From the NCBI GenBank assembly GCA_025362155.1, contig JANYHX010000164.1, positions 1-17,574 on the forward strand: a stretch of 17,574 nucleotides of DNA, in the 5' to 3' direction. How positions within the stretch are numbered: position 1 is the stretch's first letter; each line of letters starts with the position of its first letter. Both the position numbers and the translations under genes were made by a program. Of this stretch, positions 1-7,277 are shown in pieces. Origin of the DNA: Gallionella sp. (GTDB lineage Bacteria > Pseudomonadota > Gammaproteobacteria > Burkholderiales > Gallionellaceae). The notes beneath the pieces were generated by a model. It made no database searches. It saw only the letters and a program-made list of their open reading frames with translations, and was not told the DNA's origin.

Positions 1-121
1 TGCCGTACTGTTATCACCGGCGTGCGCCAGTTTCGATATGTTCCGTAACTATAAACATCGTGCTGAAGTGTTCATTCAATCAGTTCATGAGTTGGAAAGG
101 GAGGATATATGGCATCGCTAA
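1..121 (+). CDS. murD: UDP-N-acetylmuramoylalanine--D-glutamate ligase MurD, C-terminal end (partial)
   Basis: Only the last 39 codons are present. The frame starts at base 2 and ends at the TAA at 119-121. The peptide contains [18 protein letters not shown], the conserved C-terminal block of MurD (family form [18 protein letters not shown]), which is part of the third Mur ligase domain. MurD is the cytoplasmic ligase that adds D-glutamate to UDP-MurNAc-L-Ala. Its stop lies 13 bases inside ftsW, so the two genes overlap and are probably translationally coupled. This matches the usual dcw order murD-ftsW-murG. Confidence 0.9.
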   Translation, partial: AVLLSPACASFDMFRNYKHRAEVFIQSVHELEREDIWHR

Positions 122-1482
122 CAACTATCAAGAATCGCATGACAGAAAACTTGCAAATCGCTAACTGGTTTAAATGGCTGCCCTCGTTGGCATTGCCTAA
201 TGGCGGTAATTTACCCGTGGGCAATACAAATGGAGAAGCAACGCGACGGCGCTTTCATCCACCGCCTTTCGCCGCACCCGCAGGGGGTACGCCGATGGGT
301 GCCCGGGGGTTTCACCCCCACCCTTTCGCTGTCAAAACGCGCGCCCGGCCATCTCCGGCACAATTCGATGAAGTATTGATCTGGGTCTGGATAGGGCTGC
401 TGGCACTCGGTTTGGTGATGGTGTATTCCGCGTCAATTGCCACCTCTGAGGCGAACAAATTTACTGGCTATCAATCGTCCTATTATTTGTTGCGGCACGG
501 GGTGTTTATTGCTACGGGTTTGCTGGCCGCGTTGTTTGCCTTCCAGGTGCCAGTACAGACCTGGCAAAAGTATGCGCTATATTTATTTTTGATAGGCGGG
601 GCGCTGCTGTTGCTGGTGCTGATTCCGGGTATCGGGCGGGAAGTGAATGGTAGCCGCCGCTGGTTGTCCTTTTTCGTTATTAACGTACAACCCTCGGAGC
701 TAATGAAACTGAGCGCGGTACTGTATGCCGCCGATTACACCGTGCGTAAAGGCAAGGTAGGACATTTATTCAAGAAAGCTTTTGTGCCGATGTTGGCGGT
801 GATGGTATTGATCGGCGGCTTGCTGTTGCAAGAACCCGATATGGGTGCGTTCGTGGTGATCCTGTCGATAGCTTTCTGCACCTTATGGCTGGGCGGTTTT
901 AACATCAAGGTGTTCGCTGCGCTGCTGGTGACATTGCCGCTGGCATTCACGGCCTTGATACTTTCTTCGCCCTATCGGATGCAACGCGTCATCGGTTTCA
1001 TGGATCCCTGGTCAGACCCCTATGGCAAGGGCTATCAACTGAGTCATGCGCTGATCGCTTTCGGGCGAGGTGAGTGGCTGGGCGTGGGCTTGGGCGGCAG
1101 TGTCGAAAAATTATTTTATTTGCCGGAAGCACACACCGATTTTCTGATGGCGGTGATTGCGGAGGAATTAGGCCTGGTCGGCGTGGCCGCAGTGATCGCC
1201 CTGTTTGCAGTGCTGGTGGTGCGCGCCTTTCGTATCGGGCGCGATGCGGCTTTACTGGACCGCCGCTTCTCGGCCTTGGTTGCGCAGGGGATCGGGGTCT
1301 GGATAGGCATGCAGGCAATGATCAATATCGGCGTGAACATGGGCGTGCTGCCAACCAAGGGATTGACCCTGCCGTTCCTGAGTTTCGGCGGTAGCGGTAT
1401 TGTGGTGAATTGCATTGCCGCAGCCCTGTTGCTAAGAGTGGATTATGAGAACAGAAGGATTGCGCGGGGACTGCCGGTATGA
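109..1482 (+). CDS. ftsW: Peptidoglycan glycosyltransferase FtsW with an extended N-terminus
   Basis: FtsW is a SEDS-family integral membrane glycosyltransferase that polymerises lipid II at the division septum with its partner FtsI. The SEDS core starts near residue 84 ([25 protein letters not shown]) and runs through about ten hydrophobic segments. Visible family landmarks are NGSRRWL near 180, QPSELMK near 195, LLQEPDMG near 240, the periplasmic stretch [14 protein letters not shown] near 344 and the end block [16 protein letters not shown] near 415. The start at 109 is supported by an AAGGGAGG Shine-Dalgarno at 97-104 and by the overlap with murD. At 457 residues it is about 75 longer than usual. 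The extra length is all N-terminal, lies before the first helix, and carries a duplicated proline-rich peptide (see the repeat at 251-329). The function call is secure; the role of the extension is unknown. Confidence 0.96.
   Translation: MASLTTIKNRMTENLQIANWFKWLPSLALPNGGNLPVGNTNGEATRRRFHPPPFAAPAGGTPMGARGFHPHPFAVKTRARPSPAQFDEVLIWVWIGLLALGLVMVYSASIATSEANKFTGYQSSYYLLRHGVFIATGLLAALFAFQVPVQTWQKYALYLFLIGGALLLLVLIPGIGREVNGSRRWLSFFVINVQPSELMKLSAVLYAADYTVRKGKVGHLFKKAFVPMLAVMVLIGGLLLQEPDMGAFVVILSIAFCTLWLGGFNIKVFAALLVTLPLAFTALILSSPYRMQRVIGFMDPWSDPYGKGYQLSHALIAFGRGEWLGVGLGGSVEKLFYLPEAHTDFLMAVIAEELGLVGVAAVIALFAVLVVRAFRIGRDAALLDRRFSALVAQGIGVWIGMQAMINIGVNMGVLPTKGLTLPFLSFGGSGIVVNCIAAALLLRVDYENRRIARGLPV
251..329 (+). 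repeat. Direct repeat pair inside the ftsW N-terminal extension
   Basis: Positions 251-272 and 308-329 are ungapped 22-base direct repeats with 17 identities by eye. They are read in frame as RFHPPPFA and GFHPHPFA. The 35 bases between them are rich in short G and C runs, including GGGGG and CCCCC at 305-319 that could pair. The block lies in a proline- and glycine-rich part of the protein that ordinary FtsW proteins lack. An inserted repeat element read as protein is the likeliest explanation, but its ends are not clear. Confidence 0.5.
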
Positions 1483-1490
1483 GGCATCAG

Positions 1491-1594
1491 AGGACAGAGG
1501 ACGGGGGACAGACGACAGAGGTTTTGTCGCGGCTGCCCCGCGTCCTTGAAATATCGTGCCGCGCAGCAGCGCATAACAATCCGCCCTCTGTCCC
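1491..1594. repeat. GACAGA-type repeat in the ftsW-murG gap, with inverted partner
   Basis: The ftsW-murG gap is 124 bases, long for a dcw cluster. Positions 1491-1521 form a purine-rich 31-base unit of repeated GGACAGA motifs. A shorter inverted copy is at 1581-1594; its perfect core is GGACAGAGG at 1492-1500 paired with CCTCTGTCC at 1585-1593. The 31-base unit matches 7152-7182 inside ftsQ at 25 of 31 positions without gaps, and matches the reverse complement of 7278-7308 at 22 of 31. This marks a small dispersed family. No Shine-Dalgarno for murG is visible in the gap. Confidence 0.65.
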
Positions 1595-1606
1595 ACGAAA
1601 CCCGTA

Positions 1607-2671
1607 ATGAGCTACTCCATACTCATTATGGCCGGCGGCACCGGCGGCCATATTTTCCCTGCCTTGGCAGTGGCTGACATTTTGCGCTTGCAGGGATGGC
1701 GGGTAACCTGGCTGGGCGCGCCAAACAGCATGGAAGCGGAGCTGGTGCCCAAGCATGGTTATACGCTGGCGTGGGTACGTTTTTCCGGGGTGCGTGGCAA
1801 AGGGTGGTTGCGCTGGTTACAGTTGCCGTTCGATATGTTGATTGCATTGTGGCAGAGTGCGGTCGCGATATTTCGTACCCGTCCCGACGTGGTGCTGGGC
1901 ATGGGCGGATACATCACTTTCCCGGGCGGCATGATGGCGGCTTTACTGCGTCGCCCGCTGGTGATACATGAGCAAAATTCTATTGCTGGATTGAGCAATA
2001 AATTGCTGGCGCGCATTGCGCAAAAAATTCTCAGCGGTTTTCCCGAGGTGTTGCCGCACGCCATATGGTGTGGTAATCCGGTGCGCATCGAAATTGCCGC
2101 TTTGCCTGATCCGCAGCAACGCTATGGCGTGCGCAACGGCAAGCTGAATGTGCTGGTGGTGGGCGGCAGTCTGGGTGCCCAGGCGATCAATGAAGTAGTG
2201 CCACGAGCGCTCGCGTTGTTGCCGCCCGCGCTGCGCCCCAATGTGTTGCACCAAACCGGCAAGCAACATTTCGCTGCGGTGCAACGTTTATATCAGCAGC
2301 TGGATGTGCAAGCCGAGATTAAACCGTTCATGGATGAAATGGCCAAACACTATGCCAATGCCGACCTGGTGATTTGTCGCGCCGGTGCGCTGACGATCGC
2401 GGAGCTTGCCGCTGCGGGCGTGGCGAGCATTCTGATCCCGTTCCCGTTCGCGGTGGACGATCACCAGACCTACAATGCGCGCTTTCTTTCCGATCGCGGC
2501 GCGGCAGTGTTGCTGCCGCAAAGCGAAATGACTGTGGAGAAACTCGCGCAATTACTGCGCGATTCGACCCGCGAAAAATTATCGGTGATGGCACAACAGG
2601 CGCGCAGCATGGCAAAGGCCGACGCGGCGCAGCGAGTGGCGCAGGTATGCGCAGAATTGGCTGGAAAATGA
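1607..2671 (+). CDS. murG: Lipid II synthase MurG (UDP-GlcNAc:undecaprenyl-PP-MurNAc-pentapeptide GlcNAc transferase)
   Basis: MurG is a peripheral membrane GT-B glycosyltransferase. It adds GlcNAc to lipid I on the inner face of the membrane, giving lipid II for FtsW. The N-terminal glycine-rich loop GGTGGHIFPALAVA is at residues 10-23, and the second-domain loop GGSLGAQAINE is near 186. The UDP-GlcNAc site appears as CRAGALTIAELAAAG near 256-270, followed by IPFPFAVDDHQTYNA. The length of 354 residues is normal and, unlike ftsW, murC and ftsQ, there is no insertion. The ATG at 1607 fits the family N-terminus. No good Shine-Dalgarno precedes it, and the gap upstream is taken up by a repeat. 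Confidence 0.97.
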   Translation: MSYSILIMAGGTGGHIFPALAVADILRLQGWRVTWLGAPNSMEAELVPKHGYTLAWVRFSGVRGKGWLRWLQLPFDMLIALWQSAVAIFRTRPDVVLGMGGYITFPGGMMAALLRRPLVIHEQNSIAGLSNKLLARIAQKILSGFPEVLPHAIWCGNPVRIEIAALPDPQQRYGVRNGKLNVLVVGGSLGAQAINEVVPRALALLPPALRPNVLHQTGKQHFAAVQRLYQQLDVQAEIKPFMDEMAKHYANADLVICRAGALTIAELAAAGVASILIPFPFAVDDHQTYNARFLSDRGAAVLLPQSEMTVEKLAQLLRDSTREKLSVMAQQARSMAKADAAQRVAQVCAELAGK

Positions 2672-2682
2672 AAAAACAATTC

Positions 2683-2759
2683 TGTCCACGAAAAACACGA
2701 AAGGCACGAAATAAAACCGTGGTTTGTTTTGTTCATGCCTTTCGTGTTTCTCGTGGACA
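2683..2759. repeat. Large hairpin repeat (CCACGAAAAACACGAAAGG family) between murG and murC
   Basis: The arms at 2683-2706 and 2736-2759 are 24 bases each with one mismatch, around a 29-base loop, giving a very stable stem. The motif CCACGAAAAACACGAAAGG resembles a repeat I have seen in gaps of unrelated bacteria; this is from memory and unchecked. It starts 12 bases after the murG stop and ends 14 bases before the murC start, so it fills the gap. The right arm is not followed by a T-run, so it is not a typical terminator, although the stem could affect mRNA stability or murC translation. Confidence 0.8.
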
Positions 2760-2773
2760 AATGGGGTTGAGAG

Positions 2774-4420
2774 ATGAAACATAAAGTCAAACATCTCCAC
2801 TTCGTTGGCATCGGCGGCGCAGGCATGAGCGGTATTGCCGAGGTGCTGCTCAATCTTGGTTTTCAAGTGAGTGGTTCGGATCTCAGCCAGAGTGTGGCGA
2901 CCAAACGCCTCAAGAAACTGGGTGCGACGCTCTACCTCGGCCATGCTGAGCAGAACCTGACCAATGCCGACGTGGTGGTGATCTCCACGGCCGTGAGTCA
3001 GGATAATCCCGAAGTGCTGGCGGCGCGTGCCCGGCACATTCCAGTGGTGCCGCGCGCGATGATGCTGGCCGAGCTGATGCGCTTGCGCCAAGGCATCGCC
3101 GTGGCCGGTACGCATGGCAAAACCACCACCACTTCGTTGACCGCCAGCATTTTGGCCAAGGGCGGCTTCGACCCCACTTTTGTGATTGGCGGCAAGCTGA
3201 ACAGCAGCGGCAGCAACGCCAAACTCGGCACGGGTGAATTTATTGTGGTCGAGGCGGATGAGTCCGACGCTTCATTTCTGTATCTGCAACCGATACTGGC
3301 GGTAATCACCAACATCGACGCCGACCATATGGAAACTTACGATCACGATTTCGAAAAGCTCAAGCAGGCGTTCGTGGACTTTGTCGGGCATTTGCCATTT
3401 TATGGGATGGCCATGTTATGCATAGATGATGCCCATGTGCGCGAAATTCTGCCGCGCATCAGCAAGCCGGTCACCACTTATGGCATCAGCGAGGGCGCGC
3501 AAATCCGTGCCGTCGATGTGCGCCATCAGAGTGGTCAGATGCGCTTCACTGCGCAATGCCGCCAGAATGGAACGCCAAAGGATTTGGACATCACGCTGAA
3601 TCTGGCCGGAGTGCATAACGTACTAAATGCGCTCGCCGCCATCGCCATTGCATTGGAATTGGGCGTGGCGGATGAAGCGATTATCTCGGCCCTCGCGGAA
3701 TTCCAGGGCGTGGGCAGGCGCTTCCAGCGTTATGGGGAGGTAGCCTTGCCGGAATACCCCCTCTCCAACTCTGATGGAACAACTGATAACACTACTAGCC
3801 ATCTGACTAACCCAGCAAAAGACGCTGGGCAAGTCATTGGTTATAGCCATTCGACTAAGCCCGCAAGCGGGCAAGTCGCTGGTTACCCCCCGCAAGCGGG
3901 GAGAGCGGAGCGAGGGGAGCGAAGCCGGGCAATCGTCCCCTCTCTTAAAAGCAGGAGAGGAGGCTTTACCTTAATCGACGACTACGGCCATCATCCGGCA
4001 GAAATGGTCGCGACGCTGGCAGCAGTGCGCGGCGCGTTTCCCGGTCGGCGTTTGGTACTGGCATTTCAGCCGCATCGTTATACCCGCACGCGCGATTTAT
4101 TCGAGGACTTTGTGAAAGTGTTGTGCAGCGTAGATGCGCTGGTGTTGGCGGAAGTCTATGCCGCAGGCGAGGCAGTCATAGTCGGCGCAGATGGGCGCGC
4201 CCTGATGCATGCCTTGCGTGTAGCGGGGCAGAGCGAAGCGGTGTTTGTCGAGGATATTCAGCAGATGCCAGCTGCGATAATGCAAATGGCACGCGATGGC
4301 GATGTGGTCATCACCATGGGTGCGGGTTCGATCGGCTCCATCCCGAATAATTTGTTGGGAAAAAGTGATGTCGATGCAACCGGCAAAATACCCGCGCTAC
4401 AGGGTGCGGCGTTTGGATAA
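2774..4420 (+). CDS. murC: UDP-N-acetylmuramate--L-alanine ligase MurC with an interdomain insertion
   Basis: MurC is the cytoplasmic ATP-dependent ligase that adds L-alanine to UDP-MurNAc, the first step of stem-peptide synthesis. The N-terminal substrate domain opens with [17 protein letters not shown] near residue 10. The ATP loop GTHGKTTT is near 113-120, [10 protein letters not shown] is near 157, and [13 protein letters not shown] is near 178. The C-terminal domain opens with [13 protein letters not shown] near 395 and ends with [14 protein letters not shown]. At 548 residues it is about 60-80 longer than usual. The excess lies between [13 protein letters not shown] and [11 protein letters not shown], a spot where the family has only a few residues, and is made of tandem and palindromic repeats (see 3753-3964). 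All catalytic motifs are intact, so the enzyme is probably active. Only a weak GA-rich Shine-Dalgarno precedes the ATG. Confidence 0.96.
   Translation: MKHKVKHLHFVGIGGAGMSGIAEVLLNLGFQVSGSDLSQSVATKRLKKLGATLYLGHAEQNLTNADVVVISTAVSQDNPEVLAARARHIPVVPRAMMLAELMRLRQGIAVAGTHGKTTTTSLTASILAKGGFDPTFVIGGKLNSSGSNAKLGTGEFIVVEADESDASFLYLQPILAVITNIDADHMETYDHDFEKLKQAFVDFVGHLPFYGMAMLCIDDAHVREILPRISKPVTTYGISEGAQIRAVDVRHQSGQMRFTAQCRQNGTPKDLDITLNLAGVHNVLNALAAIAIALELGVADEAIISALAEFQGVGRRFQRYGEVALPEYPLSNSDGTTDNTTSHLTNPAKDAGQVIGYSHSTKPASGQVAGYPPQAGRAERGERSRAIVPSLKSRRGGFTLIDDYGHHPAEMVATLAAVRGAFPGRRLVLAFQPHRYTRTRDLFEDFVKVLCSVDALVLAEVYAAGEAVIVGADGRALMHALRVAGQSEAVFVEDIQQMPAAIMQMARDGDVVITMGAGSIGSIPNNLLGKSDVDATGKIPALQGAAFG
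3753..3964 (+). repeat. Composite in-frame repeat insertion in murC
   Basis: About 210 bases with no counterpart in ordinary murC are inserted in frame at the boundary between the central and C-terminal domains. Two tandem units lie at 3796-3843 (48 bases) and 3844-3885 (42 bases). Both are multiples of three and are read as [16 protein letters not shown] and [14 protein letters not shown]. Three hairpins follow in line: 3811-3816 with 3824-3829, 3859-3864 with 3867-3872, and 3888-3893 with 3896-3901. The block is edged by CCCCTCTCC near 3758-3766 and by a CCCCTCTC / GGAGAGG pair near 3937-3962, which resemble the CTCCCGCTTGCGGGAG family seen at 6341 and 6931. The exact ends are estimates. 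Confidence 0.7.
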
Positions 4421-4423
4421 GCC

Positions 4424-5353
4424 ATGGATATGAGTGAGCTAAAACACTTTGCCAACTCCACCTTGCGCGGCACGTTGAGCCAAAATGTGCCGATGAGCAA
4501 GCATACCAGCTGGCGCGCGGGCGGTATGGCCGAGCGTATCTACCAGCCCGCCGATCTTGAGGATTTGCTGGAGTTCCTGCGCGGTGTGGCAGTGGATGAG
4601 CCACTTTATGCGCTGGGTTTAGGCAGTAATTTATTGGTGCGCGATGGCGGTTTGCGCGGCACGGTGTTATTGCTGCATGCGGCTTTGAGTGCATTACATT
4701 TAACCGAGGACGGTAGCGTGTATTGCGAGGCGGGTGTGCCCGGAGCGAAGCTGGCGCGTTACGCGGCACTGCACCATCTGCACGGTGCGGAATTTTTTGC
4801 CGGTATCCCCGGCACGCTGGGCGGCATGCTGGCGATGAATGCCGGTTGTTATGGCAGCGAAACCTGGGAAAAAGTGCTGCGCGTGCAAACTGTGGATAGG
4901 CACGGGGAAGTGCATATACGCACCGCCGCTGATTATGAAATTGGCTATCGGCATGTCGCGAAACTTGCCAGCAGAAATGTACAGGAAGAATTTTTTCTCG
5001 CCGCGTGGCTGCAGTTTCCGCGCGGCGACGAGGAAGCCGCTCGGCAAGGCATCAAAGCATTATTAAGCAAGCGCATCGCTACCCAGCCTTTAAATTTACC
5101 GAATGCCGGTTCGGTGTTTCGCAATCCGCCTGGCGACCATGCGGCGCGGTTAATTGAGCAGTGCCGGCTAAAAGGCCGGCAGATTGGCGGCGCGCAGGTG
5201 TCGGAAAAACATGCCAACTTCATCGTCAATACCGGCGCTGCGACTGCGACGGATATCGAAAATCTGATTAATGAAATCCAGGCCACGGTGCAGCAGCAAA
5301 CCGGGGTAAGACTGCAATGCGAAGTGCGCATTGTTGGAAAAGCTAGGAACTAG
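4424..5353 (+). CDS. murB: UDP-N-acetylenolpyruvoylglucosamine reductase MurB
   Basis: MurB is the cytoplasmic FAD enzyme that reduces UDP-GlcNAc-enolpyruvate to UDP-MurNAc using NADPH. FAD-domain motifs are [13 protein letters not shown] near residue 65 and [21 protein letters not shown] near 125. GYRH near 168 holds the expected active-site arginine. [19 protein letters not shown] near 226 holds the catalytic serine, and the C-terminal CEVRIVG holds the glutamate. At 309 residues it looks like the shorter MurB form rather than the roughly 340-residue E. coli form. It starts 3 bases after murC. A second ATG at 4430 is an equally possible start. Its last codons and its stop lie in the left arm of the repeat at 5340-5390. 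Confidence 0.96.
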   Translation: MDMSELKHFANSTLRGTLSQNVPMSKHTSWRAGGMAERIYQPADLEDLLEFLRGVAVDEPLYALGLGSNLLVRDGGLRGTVLLLHAALSALHLTEDGSVYCEAGVPGAKLARYAALHHLHGAEFFAGIPGTLGGMLAMNAGCYGSETWEKVLRVQTVDRHGEVHIRTAADYEIGYRHVAKLASRNVQEEFFLAAWLQFPRGDEEAARQGIKALLSKRIATQPLNLPNAGSVFRNPPGDHAARLIEQCRLKGRQIGGAQVSEKHANFIVNTGAATATDIENLINEIQATVQQQTGVRLQCEVRIVGKARN

Positions 5354-5390
5354 AGGCTAGGGCTAGCCCCGAGTCTCTAGCCCCTAGCTT
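5340..5390. repeat. CTAG-rich inverted repeat spanning the murB stop codon
   Basis: The arms at 5340-5355 and 5375-5390 are 16 bases with two mismatches, around a 19-base spacer that itself contains GGCTAGGGCTAGCCCC. The left arm contains the last codons of murB (A-R-N) and its TAG stop, so the repeat forms the end of the gene. The unit is dense in CTAG, a tetramer often rare in proteobacterial DNA, which suggests an origin different from its surroundings. The right arm ends 9 bases before the ddl ATG, and no Shine-Dalgarno for ddl remains visible. Confidence 0.7.
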
Positions 5391-5399
5391 CTAAATTGA

Positions 5400-6323
5400 A
5401 TGGATCAAATGAATAAATTTGGAAAAGTTGCGGTGTTATTCGGCGGACGCTCTGCCGAGCGCGAGGTCTCGCTGAACAGCGGCGCGGCGGTGCTTGCGGC
5501 ACTGTTGCGTAGCGGTGTGGATGCCTATCCGTTTGATCCGGCCGTGCAGAATTTGCAGGCACTGGTGGATGATGGTTTTGACCGTGCTTTTATTGCGCTG
5601 CACGGACGCTATGGCGAGGACGGCACGGTGCAGGGTGCGCTGGAATTATTGGGTATTCCCTATACCGGCAGCGGGGTGATGGCTTCCGCGCTCGGCATGG
5701 ATAAATGGCGTACCAAGCTGGTGTGGCAGGCAGGCGGGCTGCCGATTCCGGATTATGCGCTGCTTGATGAGCGCAGCGATAGTCAGGCGATTGTAAAGCA
5801 ATTGGGCTTGCCGCTATTTGTAAAACCCGCCAATGAAGGTTCGAGTGTAGGTATTAGCAAAGTGAAAGCAGCGAGTGAATTACAGGACGCATATCGGGTC
5901 GCCGCCAAGTACGACAAGTTGGTACTGGCAGAAAGTTTTATCGGCGGCGGCGAATACACCGTGGCTATTTTGGGTGAACAGGCGTTGCCAGTGATCAAGA
6001 TCGAAACGGCCAACGAGTTCTATGATTACGAAGCCAAGTATTTACGCAATGACACGCGCTATTTGTGCCCGAGCGATCTGAATGCAGCGCAGGAAGCCGA
6101 GATGCAGCGCCTCGCCAAACAGGCTTTTGCGCTGATCGGCGGGCAAGGCTGGGGGCGTGTGGATTTTCTGAAAGATGAGGCAGGCAAGGCCTATTTACTC
6201 GAAGCCAACACCTCGCCGGGCATGACTGACCATAGCCTGGTGCCGATGGCGGCGCGGCAGGCGGGAATAAGTTTCGAGCAACTGGTGGTGCGAATTCTGG
6301 AGCTGGCGGGGGTTAACAAATGA
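5400..6323 (+). CDS. ddlB: D-alanine--D-alanine ligase
   Basis: This is an ATP-grasp enzyme that makes D-Ala-D-Ala, the dipeptide added to the peptidoglycan stem by MurF. Family signatures are [17 protein letters not shown] near residue 11, [20 protein letters not shown] near 73, [15 protein letters not shown] near 140, [11 protein letters not shown] near 182 and the closing [21 protein letters not shown] near 264. The last includes the Mg-binding Glu/Asn and the serine loop. The length of 307 residues is normal. There are two in-frame ATGs, at 5400 and 5409; neither has a clear Shine-Dalgarno, and the conserved region begins after both. The dcw position next to ftsQ is where the ddlB paralogue usually lies. 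Confidence 0.96.
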   Translation: MDQMNKFGKVAVLFGGRSAEREVSLNSGAAVLAALLRSGVDAYPFDPAVQNLQALVDDGFDRAFIALHGRYGEDGTVQGALELLGIPYTGSGVMASALGMDKWRTKLVWQAGGLPIPDYALLDERSDSQAIVKQLGLPLFVKPANEGSSVGISKVKAASELQDAYRVAAKYDKLVLAESFIGGGEYTVAILGEQALPVIKIETANEFYDYEAKYLRNDTRYLCPSDLNAAQEAEMQRLAKQAFALIGGQGWGRVDFLKDEAGKAYLLEANTSPGMTDHSLVPMAARQAGISFEQLVVRILELAGVNK

Positions 6324-6340
6324 TTTTCACGTTTGTCCTT

Positions 6341-6373
6341 TCTCCCGCTTGCGGGAGAGAGTTAGAGAGAGGG
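6341..6373 (+). repeat. CTCCCGCTTGCGGGAG repeat in the ddl-ftsQ gap
   Basis: A stem TCTCCCGC (6341-6348) pairs with GCGGGAGA (6351-6358) across a TT loop, followed by a purine-rich tail of GAG motifs to 6373. The 33-base unit matches 6931-6963 inside ftsQ at 29 of 33 positions without gaps. I recognise the type from memory as common in proteobacterial intergenic DNA, where its frames give peptides such as PLAGEGWGEG. It fills most of the 54-base gap between ddl and ftsQ. Confidence 0.8.
6364..6373 (+). promoter_or_regulatory. Shine-Dalgarno of ftsQ supplied by the repeat tail
   Basis: AGAGAGAGGG ends 4 bases before the ATG at 6378, and it is the only purine-rich stretch able to act as an ftsQ ribosome binding site. 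It is also the tail of the repeat at 6341-6373, so the repeat seems to have been taken over as the translation signal. An out-of-frame ATG at 6374 overlaps it and could compete. Confidence 0.5.
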
Positions 6374-6377
6374 ATGT

Positions 6378-7253
6378 ATGTGGGATAACGCGCCGCTACT
6401 TCGCAGCATTGCTAATACGCTGATCGCCCTCAGTGTGTTGGCCGTTTTGTATGGCGCGATTTATTACGCCGTGCATTTACCGGGATTATTTCCGCTGCGC
6501 AACGTGCGCTTGAGTGATACGCCGCAACGCGTGGACGCAACTGATGTATTGCAAGTAGTGCGCAGCGAGGTAAAGGGCAATTTTTTTACTGTGGATATTG
6601 AGCACTTAAGGCAAGCGTTGGAAAAATTACCATGGGTGCGCAGTGTCAGCATACGCCGTGAATTTCCGTATCGTTTGGTCGTTCAGCTGGAAGAACACCA
6701 GGCATTGGCGCGCTGGAACAACCGTTCATTGGTGAATCAGCATGGCGAGGTTTTTGTGGCCAAGAGTGAGCAAGCGCTGCCGAATTTTCTCGGCCCGGAG
6801 GATACGGCTGCTGACATCACGGCACGTTACACACAGTTCACCCAGCAACTTGCGTCGTTGAATAAAAGAGGGCTTCCCGATTGCCCCCTCTACCGCAGAG
6901 ATCAAAAAATTGTTTTTCTCGATCGCCCCCTCCCCCGCTTGCGGGAGAGGGTTGGGGAGAGGGGGTTTTCTGGGGGGAGGGTTGGGGAGGGGGACAGCGT
7001 GCGCGGTACGTGCTCAGATGTGAATTTGCAGGCGGCTCAGATTACCTTGTCGCCGCGCCGCGCCTGGCAATTGCGTTTGAGTAACGGCATGGTGCTGGAG
7101 CTGGGACGCGAGGACATGCAGCAACGTTTGGCGCGGTTTGTGGCTGTGCAGAGAACAGAAGACGGAAGGCAGAAGACAGAGGGAGCAATGTATGTGGACT
7201 TGCGCTATCGCAATGGGTTTGCAGTCAGGCAGGTTACAAATGTTAAAGAATAG
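6378..7253 (+). CDS. ftsQ: Cell division protein FtsQ carrying two in-frame repeat insertions
   Basis: FtsQ is a bitopic inner-membrane protein that links the FtsB/FtsL complex to the early divisome. There is a short cytoplasmic head, then one transmembrane helix (about residues 10-32, ANTLIALSVLAVLYGAIYYA). A POTRA domain covers about 37-107 (FPLRNVRLSD ... LPWVRSVSIRREFPYRLVVQLEEH). The FtsQ beta domain includes LGPEDTAAD and ITLSPRRAWQLRLSNGMVLELGRED, and ends with MYVDLRYRNGFAVRQ. At 291 residues it is about 40-60 longer than is typical. Residues 163-212 are a repeat-derived insertion rich in Arg, Gly and Glu, and residues 258-269 (QRTEDGRQKTEG) are a second, read from a GACAGA unit. Both lie in or beside the beta domain and keep the frame. 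No stop or frameshift is seen, so the gene is probably functional. Confidence 0.93.
   Translation: MWDNAPLLRSIANTLIALSVLAVLYGAIYYAVHLPGLFPLRNVRLSDTPQRVDATDVLQVVRSEVKGNFFTVDIEHLRQALEKLPWVRSVSIRREFPYRLVVQLEEHQALARWNNRSLVNQHGEVFVAKSEQALPNFLGPEDTAADITARYTQFTQQLASLNKRGLPDCPLYRRDQKIVFLDRPLPRLRERVGERGFSGGRVGEGDSVRGTCSDVNLQAAQITLSPRRAWQLRLSNGMVLELGREDMQQRLARFVAVQRTEDGRQKTEGAMYVDLRYRNGFAVRQVTNVKE
6926..6993 (+). repeat. CTCCCGCTTGCGGGAG repeat inside ftsQ, with partial tandem copy
   Basis: The unit at 6931-6963 repeats 6341-6373 with 29 of 33 identities, including the CCCGC-TT-GCGGG hairpin at 6934-6945. A second, truncated copy of its GGGAGGGTTGGGGAGG tail follows at 6975-6993. The frame used gives PLPRLRERVGERG then GRVGEG. 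Another possible inverted pair, AGAGGG at 6867-6872 and CCCTCT at 6886-6891, lies just upstream. The whole foreign stretch in ftsQ is about 6864-7013. Confidence 0.75.
7152..7182 (+). repeat. GACAGA-type repeat read as protein near the ftsQ 3' end
   Basis: This 31-base unit matches 1491-1521 at 25 positions without gaps. It is translated as QRTEDGRQKTEG between the FtsQ block QRLARFVAV and MYVDLRYRNGFAV, where related proteins have a short loop. It faces an inverted copy at 7278-7308, just beyond the ftsQ stop, so the pair brackets the end of the gene. Confidence 0.65.
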
Positions 7254-7277
7254 AGCGCGCGGAGAAATGGGATCGAT

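Noticed and set aside
1943..2284. Long antisense open frames opposite murG, ftsA, ftsZ, prc and lpxC
   Set aside because: They mirror conserved coding sequence on the other strand, have no recognisable motifs, and are expected from codon bias.
3796..3901. CRISPR-like array in murC because of regularly spaced short palindromes
   Set aside because: Only two imperfect units, no true spacers, in frame within a coding gene and no cas genes nearby.
6864..7020. Frameshift or pseudogene in ftsQ
   Set aside because: The reading frame stays open and the conserved blocks on both sides are in the same frame, so an in-frame insertion explains the extra length.
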